Below, piece by piece: positions 1 to 10,844 of a stretch of DNA of 64,000 nucleotides. The notes under the pieces were generated by a model, which made no database searches, was not told where the DNA came from, and saw only the letters and a list, made by a program, of their open reading frames with translations. The first letter of the stretch is position 1; every line of letters starts with the position of its first letter. Location of the stretch: contig CM042691.1 of assembly GCA_023614405.1 (NCBI GenBank), forward strand, positions 176,858,927 through 176,922,926. Reading direction: 5' to 3'. Made by a program: the position numbers and the translations under genes. This stretch comes from Avena insularis (Eukaryota; Streptophyta; Magnoliopsida; Poales; Poaceae).

Positions 1-756
1 TGTGTCTCTCTTTGATTCCTCCTCTCTTTTTCCCCCAATAGCTTTAGTAGCTTTGTTGGAACTTGAGAGTGAGGGATTTGAGCATCTTTGTGGTGTTCTT
101 GCAATTTGCATTTGGTGCATCGGTTTGAGTTTTTCTCGGAGGATTTGGTTTGAGTTGCTCATTGGAGCTTGTCCCTCTTGGGTTCTTGGAACCCTAGACG
201 GTTTTGTGGCCTTGGTGGCATTGTGGCCTTGGTGGCATTTGTTGAGGCCTTTTGTGGCTTTTGTTGGGAGCCTCCAATTAAGTTGGGGAGAAATGCCCCA
301 ACCTTGTGAGAGGTTCCGGTTGCCACCGACAAGTGCACCGATAGTGGAAGCGTGGATCGATCCCATTAAGGTGAGATTCACCGGAGAATAAGGGAGGCCT
401 TTTGTGGCGTTGGTGGTTTGATACCACCCCCTCTCCAAACGAGACGTACTCCATGTTGGGAGGAACTCGGTAAAATATCGGCGTCCCCGCGTGCCTCGGT
501 TATCTCTATACCGGAGCTCTTTACTTATGCACTTTACATTGTGATAGCCTTCGTGCTTGAAGTAATATATATCTTGCTATCACTTTGTTTCTTGTATTGC
601 TTAGCATAAGTTGTTGGTGCACATAGGTGAACCTTAGTTGTGCTAGGTTGTGCTTAACAAAGTAAACACTAGTTTTATTCCGCCTTTGTTGAGCCACTAT
701 AGGAAAAGTTTTAATCGCCTATTCACCCCCCTCTAGGCGACATCCGTATCCTTTCA
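1..756 (+). repeat. 5' LTR, 3' portion only
   Basis: Nearly identical to 8377-9134, with scattered substitutions and small indels. It ends CTTTCA immediately before the primer binding site. The missing ~1.58 kb of this LTR lies left of the window. The open frames in it (such as 2-391) recur in the 3' LTR and are not genes. Confidence 0.9.
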
Positions 757-758
757 AT

Positions 759-770
759 TGGTATCAGAGC
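759..770 (+). other. Primer binding site (initiator tRNA-Met)
   Basis: TGGTATCAGAGC lies two bases after the LTR end. It is the standard plant Copia primer site complementary to the 3' end of initiator methionine tRNA. Confidence 0.92.
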
Positions 771-810
771 CCGGTCTCTCATTTTAGGCTTCACCGCCTT
801 GAGAGTAAAG

Positions 811-3146
811 ATGTCGGCTAGAGGATTAGTGCACAATGACATGTTCACATTCGATGGCACAAATTATGATATATGGAAAAATCGCATGCTCATTCATTTT
901 CTGGACATGGACCAAAATTTGGAGTGTATTGTAGATATAGGTTCTCCTCCAATGGATTTCAAAAATCTATCTAGTGACGATGAGAAAAACTTATATCTCG
1001 ATGCTCAAGCTTCTAATGTGCTTGTTAATGCTTTGAGCTATGTAGTTACATCCTTTACCACTTCACCAACATGTGACTTTTCACAAGGTAATGATATGGT
1101 GAGTGGTGATAGAAATTGCAATATGGATAGTGTGTTCACTATTTGTAATCCCTCATATCTATCTAGTTGCAATGATCTATCTTTGGACCGTAACACTTCT
1201 AGCACTCAAAATTCCTCACATGCTTGTGTTAATAGTCCTTGTGTATCATGTAGAAATGACTTGAATAAATCTCATGATGATATGCTTGTGTTGTCTTGTT
1301 GCCATGATAAAAATGCTTCTATTTCCTCTATTGCTTGTGTTGCTAACCATGTAGAGGAAAATGAAGATTGGGCCAAGACAAGGTTTTGAATAGAGCTACA
1401 AGTGCAATCTCATCATCACCTTCCTTCGGTTCTCACATATGCCTTATGGCTAAGGGAACAAAGGTAACCTCTTTGGATCCCATTATATCTCATGATGATG
1501 ATGATGAGGTTGAGAATGATAATGATGATTATCGAGGTAAGTATGATATTACCTCTATTAAGAAAATGGGTGAGGTTGTCTATAGTGCTCTCTATAAAAA
1601 TAAAATTGCTTCCTCCAACCTTCTTGAAATCTTGAATTATGCTCTAGAAGGCAATGATCTTATTGAGGAGCAAGAAAACATAATTGATGAAAAGTTTGCA
1701 CTTGAGCGTGAATATGCTAATGAACTTTCTCAAGTAAAGGACTCCCTTGAAGAAGAACAAACCACTAAGGAATCTCTTGAGGAGATCTTTGCTTTAGAGC
1801 TATCTAGAGTAAAGGAATCTCATGATAGAGATCTTGCGGTGGCTAACTCCTTCAAGATTTAAAATGATGAGACTCAAGTTGCTTATGCTAAACTCCTTGA
1901 GGATTTTGAGCACCTCAAAAATGGCTCTCGGGTCGTTAAGAGGGAGCTCATCAAACTCACCGATTCGCATGAGCAACTTAAAGCTTCATATTCAAAAGAG
2001 CTTGACAAGTTGCCCTCACCTCTTGCTAATAATAATGATGCTTGTGCTACTAACTCTATTTCTTGTGAAGCATCTATTTTGAAGGAGAATGTTGAGCTAA
2101 AGGCTCAACTTGCTTTGCTAACTAGAAACTATGGGAAATTAGAAGAAAGTCATGTTAAGCTCTCGAGCTCGCATGAGGATATTCTAGTATCCCATGGTAG
2201 GCTAAAGTTAGCTCATGAGGCCATCGTGTCAAAGGTAACATCTAGTGGGCCTCATGTGGACATTAGCACTATATCTACTCCAAATGTTATATTGCCATGT
2301 GCTAGTACTTGTAGTTCATCCTCTCACAACCATGATATATCTCGTGATGAATTACATTTCATGCCTTGTTGCTCTAACAATGTAGAATCTACGTCCTCTA
2401 GTGTTTTTGTTGAAACTAACCATGTAGAGGAAATAAAAAGGCTCAAGGCTCAAGTCACTTCTTTGAAGATTGACTTGAAAAAGGGTCATCAAGGGAAGGT
2501 CGCACTCAACAAAATCTTGAGTGTGCAAAAATCCTCCAATGACAAGAGTGGGCTTGGATTCAACTCCAATATCAAGAACAAGTCCACTATCAAGTTGAAG
2601 CACAAGGACAACAAGAAGAATGGCCAAGATCAAGTCAAGAATCCGGCAAACATTATTTGCTTCAAGTGCAAGGAAGAAGGGCACCATGTTAGATCTTGCC
2701 CATTGAAGAAAAAGCCTCTTAGTGTGAAGCAACAAGGGAAGCGGCCTCAAGCTCCACCTCAAGTCATTAATGGCCCTCCTCCTAAGAGGACTACTCGAGC
2801 TCTTCCTCGAGTTGTGGCTTCACCTAAGAAGAAAGATGGAAAGAGTAGAACTTACTACATATGCCGTGAGAAGGGGCATATTTCTTCCTCATGCACTATC
2901 GGTATCTCCTCATCCAACCCTATGATTATTGATGATGCTTATTCTCTTTGTAAGGATGAGGTTGGCAATGTGTTTGCCAAATTTGTTGGTGCTCAATGTG
3001 GGTTCAAGAAAAGAACCATTTGGGTTGCCAAGCCTATTGTGACTAACCTCTTAGGACCCAACTTGGTTGGGGACCAACAAGCCAAAACTTTATCAATAGG
3101 TGTTTTTGGAGGGCATTGGAGTCTTGGTTACATTATGAAGAATTGA
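811..3146 (+). pseudogene. gag: Gag of the Maximus/SIRE-like element, one frameshift and one nonsense codon
   Basis: Codes the structural capsid/nucleocapsid protein of the element. ATG at 811 was chosen because MSARGLVHND is a typical start for this gag family; the frame is open a little upstream but with no ATG. The N-terminal part carries the FDGTNYDIWK Copia gag signature. Then come a Ser/Cys/Asn-rich region, long charged coiled-coil stretches (about 1670-2240 and 2430-2520) and a CCHC zinc knuckle (CFKC...H...C, about 2660-2700). A second knuckle-like motif near 2855-2895 has lost its first cysteine. The frame shifts near 1370-1385, and an in-frame TAA stands at 1860-1862. Otherwise the frame is open to 3146, about 780 codons. 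The protein family is clear; current function is unlikely without repair. Confidence 0.85.
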
Positions 3147-3464
3147 GGGATCTTCATCAATTATTATTGTCAAGCCAAGCCATTTGGATTATCATGATTA
3201 TATTATAATCCCAATGTTCCTCCTTGTGGTAACATATGCTAAAATCTTTACATTGAAAGTTACTCACCCCCTTGTGCATGTGTTGGTTTTGTATCTTCCA
3301 TGCTTTTGTACATGTTGTGCTATCCACTTAATTTTCTTGAGGTATCAAGCATATTTGTGTATGATTAGGTGGCACACCATGTATGTGTGTTTCTTATGTT
3401 TGAGCCTTGCTTGGTTATATTTGGTATCTTATTTGGCTCTTGTGAGAAATTAATGGATTATCCC

Positions 3465-3790
3465 ATTTTGGGGGAGTGTTATGCTTGGGCATTCCACAAT
3501 CCTAAAATTGTGTGTACATGAGGAATACCACCTAGTATTATATTGTATTATTGTCTAGTCTCTATGTGGTATAAGTCTCATGAGAAATTTAAATTTTATA
3601 ATGTCCATTAATTATCTCTATTTGTATCTGTTTGCCTCGTGTTGGTTTTATGGTAGTATCACATTATGGGGGAGTCATATGCTTAGTGCGTATTACAAAT
3701 CCTAGAAAATGTGAATATTCGAGGTTGTGTCACTTAGAATTGATATTGATTATTATCTAGCTCCTATGTGACACATTTTCTCATACAAGT
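3465..3790 (+). repeat. Degenerate tandem duplication, ~195-bp period
   Basis: Two diverged copies each begin near a TGGGGGAGT motif (3470 and 3666), followed by a TATGCTTGG/AGTG segment, a 'caaatcctag' type stretch and an ending 'tctagctcctatgtgaca'. They are seen by eye only. Confidence 0.5.
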
Positions 3791-5837
3791 TCCAATTTGC
3801 TTGAATGCCTTTATTGCTCATATTTTGGATCATGTTTGTGAGAGTGCTTCTTGGTATGTGTTTCCTCATATTTAGATATATATATCTGCATGGAAACCAT
3901 TTGCTTCAAGTTACTCTAATCACTAGTGATTGTGTGACTATTGGAAGCTACCAAGAATCTTGTTTGAAGTATCATGCTCAATTCTTATATTTAGTTATAT
4001 GCTTCTTGTTGTGACTATGATCTTGGATATCCATGCAAGCTACCTTGGGAAAATTATTTCCAATATTCCTTGTCCTTGGACAATGAGTACTAAATTATGG
4101 TAGAATTTATTGATCATATTGACTTTGGCCCTTGCTTAAATATGGTCCTATCTTTGGCCAAGTAAATGTATTGTGTGCTCCCATGTATTCCTTTCTTCTT
4201 TTGGATCCTTTTATTTTTATTTGGTATCCTCTTGTGTTTTATTTAATGTAGGTAGTAGTGATGATCTTATTTGTGTGCATTTTTCATTCAAAAGCAAAAA
4301 TTCTATATAATGTACTACTTATGGGTGAGCTCTCCTATATTATCTAGAACAATCCTTTTATGCTTCTTTGTTTGATCCATATCGAGTTTTATGTGCTTGG
4401 ATGCTCAATCTTTTCGTTTTGGTATTTTGTGCCATCATGAAAAGTTTGGGGAGTTTGGTTTCTTGTTGGAACCTTGATCTTTTTAGGAGTTGTTTTTGTC
4501 TCATTCCTTGTTTCATGTTTTGTCCAATTCTAGAATGAGATAAATCCTTGAGCATTTGTGTTTTTATATATCTTTTGCTCTTTGGTGTTAGCCTAGTTCA
4601 TTTGTTGAACGTGTGATATTTCATGTATTGAATAGGTTCTTTGATACAATTTGGACATCGTTTGTCATGTCACACTCTTATGTGTGCAATCTCGATTTAC
4701 TTGGTGTTTTTGTTCAAATTGTATTTCCTTTTTTGTTCTTGAAAGCTTTATGCATGCATATTTACTATATGTTTATATTATGGCATGCTTGCTTTCTTTG
4801 ATCCAATATATAAGGGAAACTCCATCAAATCCCATTGGCTAAGTTGTGCATGAAATTCAATTTCATATCAATATGCACATGTTTATGTGGAGTCTCCCTA
4901 TGTATTGTAGTTGCACTAACTACTTTGGACCCAATATGTTTGGGGACCACTTTGTACTTAATTGTGTTTTAGGTACATTAGAGATATATTGGATGCTTGT
5001 CTCTCAAATCTTGAAGAAGTGGTGTATAAATGAAAATTGGAGGCAAGTTATAGGATGATCAATGAATTCATATCCTCTACGTCCTACCAATTATATCTCG
5101 GTAACAAGTATCTCTTGCTCATGCATATTTATCTTGCTTCCAACCTTTTGTAGGTTGCATCTTGGCATGAATTTTTGTTATTGTATTTATTGTTGTATCT
5201 CTAGCCATGATACTAACAGAACTCTCTATTGTATATGTGTATAAGTTGAGATGAGTGCATATAGTTGGGACTATACAAAATCATGCATATGATCCACCAA
5301 TCCCAAATATGTCAATCTAGCAATTTTATTGCCTATCTTTTCATCAATTTCTCTCATGTGCAATAGTGAGATTTTTGCTAGTTGGTTATTCCTTGTGATA
5401 CTTGTTGCCTTTCTCCATATATGCCAACCTTCTCGTTTTCCCTTGGTGATAGTTGTAATATATGTTGTGTGTTGGTGTTTGAAGTCCATTAATGTACAAT
5501 AAGACATATGTGAGCCTTTGGCCATGCTTTGAAGCAAAAATCTTATTGATATATGTTATGACTTCATTTTTGCGTTCATGAGCTTTATTGTATATCTTCC
5601 TTGTGTGTTCTTGTTTCTTTATGGTCATATGTTGTTGTAATGTTATCCACTTAGAAACATATACACATATGAGAAGATAATTTTAGTTGAGAATTTATTT
5701 CTTGGATACCACCTTTTATTTCTTTTGATTATTCCGTGGCTTCCAAATTTATTTGCCTATGAGTGTTTGTTCCTCTTGTTTGCATCCTCGGGCACTCATA
5801 TTTGTTCTCTCATGCCTTGTATTGTTAAATGAATTTG

Positions 5838-6235
5838 GATGAGTGAGGATTCCATGATTATGCACCTTGACCCCAAATGCAATTATCATAATTGGTGCAT
5901 TATCTTTGGGGAGCTCATCTAATTCATTTAATAATGCTCATTTGTCTTCTTTCTCATTAATTGTGTCTTAAATGTTTATGGAGGAGTGAGGATTCCATAT
6001 TTGTGCATTTTTGTATTAAAATACAATGATTCTAAAGTGTGCACAAATCTTGGGGAGCTTCTCTATTTTTATGTAAGCATTTATTTGATCTTTCATTTGT
6101 TGTGTTTTAAATGCTTATGGGGGAGCAAGGATTCCATATTTGTGCATTATGTATTCCAATGCATTTATTTTAAAATTGTGCACAAATCTTGGGGAGTTTC
6201 TCTATTTGTTATTTCAAACACGCTTTTGCTCATAT
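5838..6235 (+). repeat. Degenerate tandem repeat, ~140-bp period, about 2.7 copies
   Basis: Each copy has 'gaggattccat', then a 'tgtgca' stretch, then 'cttggggagct' or 'cttggggagtt', then 'aaatgcttatgg'. Copies begin near 5838, 5978 and 6120. Each carries a purine block resembling the element's own polypurine tract. Confidence 0.6.
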
Positions 6236-6788
6236 CATAATATCTCGTAGTTTCCATTTGAACTCATGTGTTGTTTTCAATTGGTTTGGCAGACCTTGTA
6301 AATTGCTTGCATCATTTGACTTTATTTTGGCAATTTTCGGATCTTCGATATAGTTCTACTCCCTCCCAAGTATTCATCATCGGATATGTGCGAAGGCACA
6401 CCTTTGGAGGAATTATTACTATATTTGCCTTCTAGAACTTGTCACCCATTTCGGCAATCGATGCTAATGGGGGAGAAGTTTTAGAGGGTTTAAGTGGTTT
6501 ATGCATTGAGTTTGTTCTTGTGCATTTTCCTCTCATGCTCTTGCATCTTTGTTGTTGCTTAGCATGTGGTATATATAGAGGAAACTCCACCAATGATAAT
6601 GATTGGCAATATATACAATGAAATTCAAGTTCATCACACATGCATAGATTGTGGGGGAGTTTGCTCTATATATGGTGGTGGTACCAATATCACATACTTT
6701 TGTAGTCTCTGATATTGGTATTACCATTTTATTCATTAATATTCCTTATATAAACCCTCTTAAAGAGATTGTCATCAATTACCAAAAT

Positions 6789-6797
6789 GGGGGAGAT
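6789..6797 (+). other. Polypurine tract
   Basis: GGGGGAGAT directly abuts the TGAAAG start of the 3' LTR, the expected position for the plus-strand primer of reverse transcription. Confidence 0.8.
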
Positions 6798-9134
6798 TGA
6801 AAGAACATGTTGGGCCCCCATGTGTGGTTTTGGTAATTAATGACAATCTTTATGGACTAATGTGTGTATTAAGTTATACTTGTAGGATTTGTCCATTGGC
6901 ATCGCTTGGAGCATGTGTTGGCTTCAAGGTCGATGAAATGCAAAGAAGATATGTTGTGCAAGCTCAATATGCGAGGTCGATAATGAGGAATTAAGAAAGG
7001 CGTTCCATCTTGAGAAGGGCAAGACCGTCTACATCGAGATCGAGTGGAATGCTCAAGGCAAAGGTATAATCTTGATAAGTTTTCCCTTTTGCCAGTCTCA
7101 TGTTGTGTGTGTGAGACCGGGTTTAGGATAGATAACCGTACTATCAAGAGGGGCTCTCGAATGAGTAACTCGGTCACATCGTTCGGAGAGAGCTCAAACC
7201 TTTGCATACTTGCATCATTGTTTTTGGTTGTTATTTGGTCTTATCCATGTGTGGATATAGAGCTTGTGGTAATCTCCATAACAAGCTCTTGTTCATCAAA
7301 ATCGGATCTTCCGTTTGTATCTTGTTGCGATTTTGATATTGGTGGTTTTTCGGTTTCTCACCAAGTGAGGTATCTCACATTATATTACTTGATACATTCT
7401 CACTTGGTGATAACCAATATTGGAAAGCACTTGTCGTCCTCTATCCAACGCAATTGGAATCGGGTCAATCGGAGTCACCAATCAAAAGTTACGACCGTTT
7501 GAAGTTTGCCTATTTAATTTATAAAAAAAAAAGAGAAGGGGCTTTTATTTTTACAGGCGGCCAGTCTTCCGCAACCAGTCGACCCAGTGTGACCCAGCTC
7601 TCAGAGCAGCCCGGCTATGGATTCCAGACCTACCGGCATGGCTCGGTAGTACCGCCCGGGTGGGCCGGTACTACCGGCCGACCCACCCCGCTCGACCTGC
7701 CAGTCCCTCTACTTGGGCTGGCCCAGCTCGCCGCCCAGCCTGGCTGGGCTCCCGCTTGCGCCGCTGCCGCTGCGCGCTAGCCCTCTCTCTCACGCGCGCA
7801 TGCAGCCACCGCTCGCTCGCCTCGCGTGCCTACCCGCTGGCCCCGCATCGCTGCAGCCGCACGCGCGTGCAGGGGCAGCCGCCTCACCCATCTCGCGCAG
7901 GGGCAGCGTTGACCAGCTGCTACCCCGTCTGCTGCTGCTTGCATGTCCAGCTGTGCTGCGCTGCTGCTGCTTCTGCTGCACTGCGTGCATGCCTGCCCGC
8001 TATAGCTGCTGCTGCCCATTCGCTGCCCCACTTGCCTCGCTGCGCGCACGTACGGCCAGGCCCCATACCGCTGCTTCTCTGCTTCTGCTTTTTCGTGGAA
8101 CATGTGTTTTCGTTCATAAAAAGCCCCAAACGGCTAGTTTTTTGGGCCTCTATTTATACCCTTTGTCCATTTTCAGTTTAGTTAGCTTCTCTCTTATCTA
8201 TTAGGCTAAACTTTTTCCACACTTGCTCTAGATCTTGAAACTTGCCTAATCTTTTCCCTCCGATGATTCTTGCGCATATTTGAGTGGAAGAGAGAGGAGA
8301 TCTAGATCCGCGTTTTGACCTAACTGATTCATTTCTTTGTGAGTGCATCTTTGGGGATCTAGATTTTGGGGGATTTTGTGTCTCTCTTTGATTCCTCCTC
8401 TCTTGTTCCCCCAATAGCTTTAGTAGCTTTGTTGGAACTTGAGAGTGGGGGATTGGAGCATCTTTGTGGTGTTCTTGCCATTTGCATTTGGTGCATCGGT
8501 TTGAGTTCTCCTCGGAGGATTTGGTTTGAGTTGCTCATGGGAGCTTGTCCCTCTTGGGTTCTTGGAACCCTAGACGATTTTGTGGCCTTGGTGGCATTGT
8601 GGCCTTGGTGGCATTTGTTGAGGCCTTTTGTGGCGTTTGTTGGGAGCCTCCAATTAAGTTGTGGAGAAGTGCCCCAACCTTGTGAGAGGTTCCAGTTGCC
8701 ACCGACAAGTGCACCGATAGTGGAAGCGTGGATCGATCCCATTAGGGTGAGATTCACCGGAGAATAAGGGAGGCCTTTTGTGGCGTTGATGGTTTGATAC
8801 CACCCCCTCTCCAAACGAGACGTACTCCATGTTGGGAGGAACTCGGTAAAATATCGGTGTCCCCGCTTGCCTCGGTTATCTCTATACCCGAGCTCTTTAC
8901 TTATGCACTTTACATTGTGATAGCCTTCGTGCTTGAAGTAATATATATCTTGCTATCACTTTGTTGCTTGTATTGCTTAGCATAAGTTGTTCGTGCACAT
9001 AGGTGAACCTTAGTTGTTCTAGGTTGTGCTTAACAAAGTAAACACTAGTTTTATTCCGCCTTTGTTGAGCCACTCTAGGAAAAATTTTAATCGCCTATTC
9101 ACCCCTCCCTCTAGGCGACATCCGTATCCTTTCA
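6798..9134 (+). repeat. 3' LTR of the Maximus/SIRE-like element
   Basis: 2,337 bp with perfect TGAAAG/CTTTCA terminal inverted repeats. A GC-rich block (about 7600-8100) gives several overlapping open frames on both strands that are composition artefacts. The likely TATA box TATTTATA is at 8151-8158. A perfect 11-bp inverted repeat lies at 7644-7654/7666-7676. The flanking sequence after 9134 is satellite monomer. Confidence 0.9.
8151..8158 (+). promoter_or_regulatory. Putative TATA box of the LTR promoter
   Basis: TATTTATA in an otherwise GC-rich U3 region. The 5' LTR copy of this promoter is outside the window. Confidence 0.5.
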
Positions 9135-9170
9135 ATGGCGGTCTGCCACGACGTAGCATGCATGTTAATA
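9135..9170 (+). repeat. 36-bp fragment of the 662-bp satellite monomer
   Basis: Matches the monomer segment that reads GATGGCGGTCCGCCACGATG then TAGCATGCATG in the main array. It is what remains of the host monomer between the Maximus-like and Angela-like insertions. Confidence 0.85.
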
Positions 9171-10826
9171 TGTAGGGTTCGCAGCATAGAAAACAAAAAT
9201 TTACCTACGATGGGAACAACTATGTACCAAGATCTATCTATTTGATACAATCAATGGGCGGATATACATCCGTAGAGAACATACCCTTGAAGACCGACAA
9301 AGCTTAACGAGTCCAAACTCGTGGTTGATGTAGACGATCTCTTGCCGATCTCAAGTTCGAGAGGAAGTCCTTAGCACCACAAATCAGCGGTGCATCCGTG
9401 CTCGCACACACGTCCGAGGCACCGAGCAACCTCCGCCTCATCGCTCCAGCGATGGATCGGAAGCACAACTCTTTCTTTCCGAATAGCCACCGGGAACATG
9501 TATCTCGCTAGTCCGAGACCATGGGGGATAAATACTAAAGGGGGAGAGAGATCCTTCACGAGGAAGTGTGAGTGAGAGAGAGGGAGGGGGGCTCCTTTTA
9601 TAGGGAGAGGGGGGCACCCAAGGGGTCATGCACCAGCCATGGGGCTGCCCCCTCCCCTCCTTTCATTCGTGTGGGTGGACACTCCACTCACACAAATTCC
9701 TTTCAATTTCCTCCACTAAAAAACCCACTCAAATTCCCATTAAATTTCCTCCAAATTTAATGCAAACTCTCTCTTAAATAAAACTCCTTTTATTTATTCA
9801 GAATTTTGTCAATTACTTTAATGACAAACATTCACATATAACCCCTTTCTAGTATTTCATTTCACATGCAAAAACACTTTCTGCAATTTCACCCGAAAAC
9901 CTGTTTCGGTATCTAGTGAAATAAATTCCCGCGCTTGTTATTCTTTCCGACATGAAACTTTTGCTCCAAATGGATGTCGGTGTCTCGTAAGTGTGTCACC
10001 CTATGGTTCGTGAATAATGCGAACATGATCGAGACCCCTCTATCAATAATCAGAAGCGGGATCTGGAGACCCATACTGACTCCCACACATTCAGCGATGA
10101 CTTTCTTGTGATTGCAAGAATATTTTAAGCTAGTATCTTAATCCCTTTGTTTCGCGATATATTACATGTCCGAGATTCGATCATCGGTATCTGCATACCT
10201 AGTTTGATCTTTTTACTGACATGCACTCTTTTCTCGTTCCCGTGATATAACATTCTAGTGATCGAATTACTTGCTTGCAAGCTAATCAATGTGATATCAC
10301 CGAGAGGGCCAGAGCATATCTATCTGTCACCGGGATGAACAAATTCCACTCTCGATCCATGGGAGTCAACATAACACTTTAGTAGTTCTGAACCCATCTT
10401 TATAATCACCCTATTACGGTGTGATGTTTGATGTTATCAAGAAACTCTTCCGGTGTTAGTGATTGACATGATCTCATGGTCTAAGGATTAGGATCACTTC
10501 GTAAGTTTTTATAGCAATATAAACTCAATGACTTTGATCGTAATGCTATACTTCGGATGAATGTTCATCACACCATTCCAATAATGTTGTGACCTCGTTA
10601 TTAACAACATCCAATGTCCATGACCAGGAAACCTTTGATCATCTTCTTAATCAACGAGCTAGTTTAGAAGAGAGGCATAACTAGGAACTTCCTTTTTGTT
10701 TATTAAACACACATGTATTAACATTTCCATATTAATACAATTATAGCATGCAAAATAAACATTTATAATAAATAAGGAATATGATAATAACCACTTTATT
10801 ATTGCCTCTTGGGCATATTCCCTTTA
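9171..10826 (-). repeat. 3' LTR (minus orientation) of the Angela-like element
   Basis: 1,656 bp. The outer end is CCCTACA on the minus strand. The inner terminus has decayed from TG to TA. A TATAAAA box on the minus strand is at 9596-9602. Small open frames here are duplicated in the other LTR. Confidence 0.88.
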
Positions 10827-10844
10827 GTCTCCCGCTTGCACTAG
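10827..10844 (-). other. Polypurine tract
   Basis: On the minus strand CTAGTGCAAGCGGGAGAC directly precedes the 3' LTR, as in Angela/BARE elements. Confidence 0.8.

Larger units (their letters stand above)
3147..6797 (+). other. Non-coding interior in place of pol
   Basis: AT-rich, 3.65 kb, with only short random open frames and no integrase, RT or RNase H motif on either strand. It contains many copies of a TGGGGGAG-type purine motif and two sets of degenerate tandem repeats annotated separately. In SIRE-lineage elements the region beyond pol is long and rich in such sequence, so this looks like a post-pol spacer joined directly to gag. Confidence 0.7.
1..9134 (+). mobile_element. Maximus/SIRE-like Copia LTR retrotransposon without pol (5' end outside window)
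   Basis: The first 756 bases match the last ~758 bases of a 2,337-bp repeat at 6798-9134, so this is an LTR element whose 5' LTR starts upstream of the window. The LTR has TGAAAG...CTTTCA ends. An initiator-Met primer site follows the 5' LTR and a polypurine tract precedes the 3' LTR, so transcription runs on the plus strand. The gag resembles that of the Maximus/SIRE lineage: N-terminus MSARGLVHND, a serine/cysteine-rich middle, coiled-coil segments and a CCHC knuckle. No integrase, RT or RNase H can be seen between gag and the 3' LTR, so it is inferred to be a non-autonomous gag-only derivative. The 3' end lies in a 662-bp satellite monomer. Confidence 0.85.

Noticed and set aside
4358..6736. 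Many 60-90-aa open frames in the Maximus-like interior
   Set aside because: AT-rich non-coding sequence; no motif and no length beyond chance.
7660..8204. Overlapping 108-173-aa open frames on both strands
   Set aside because: They lie in the GC-rich part of an LTR, with all six frames open by composition and no domain.
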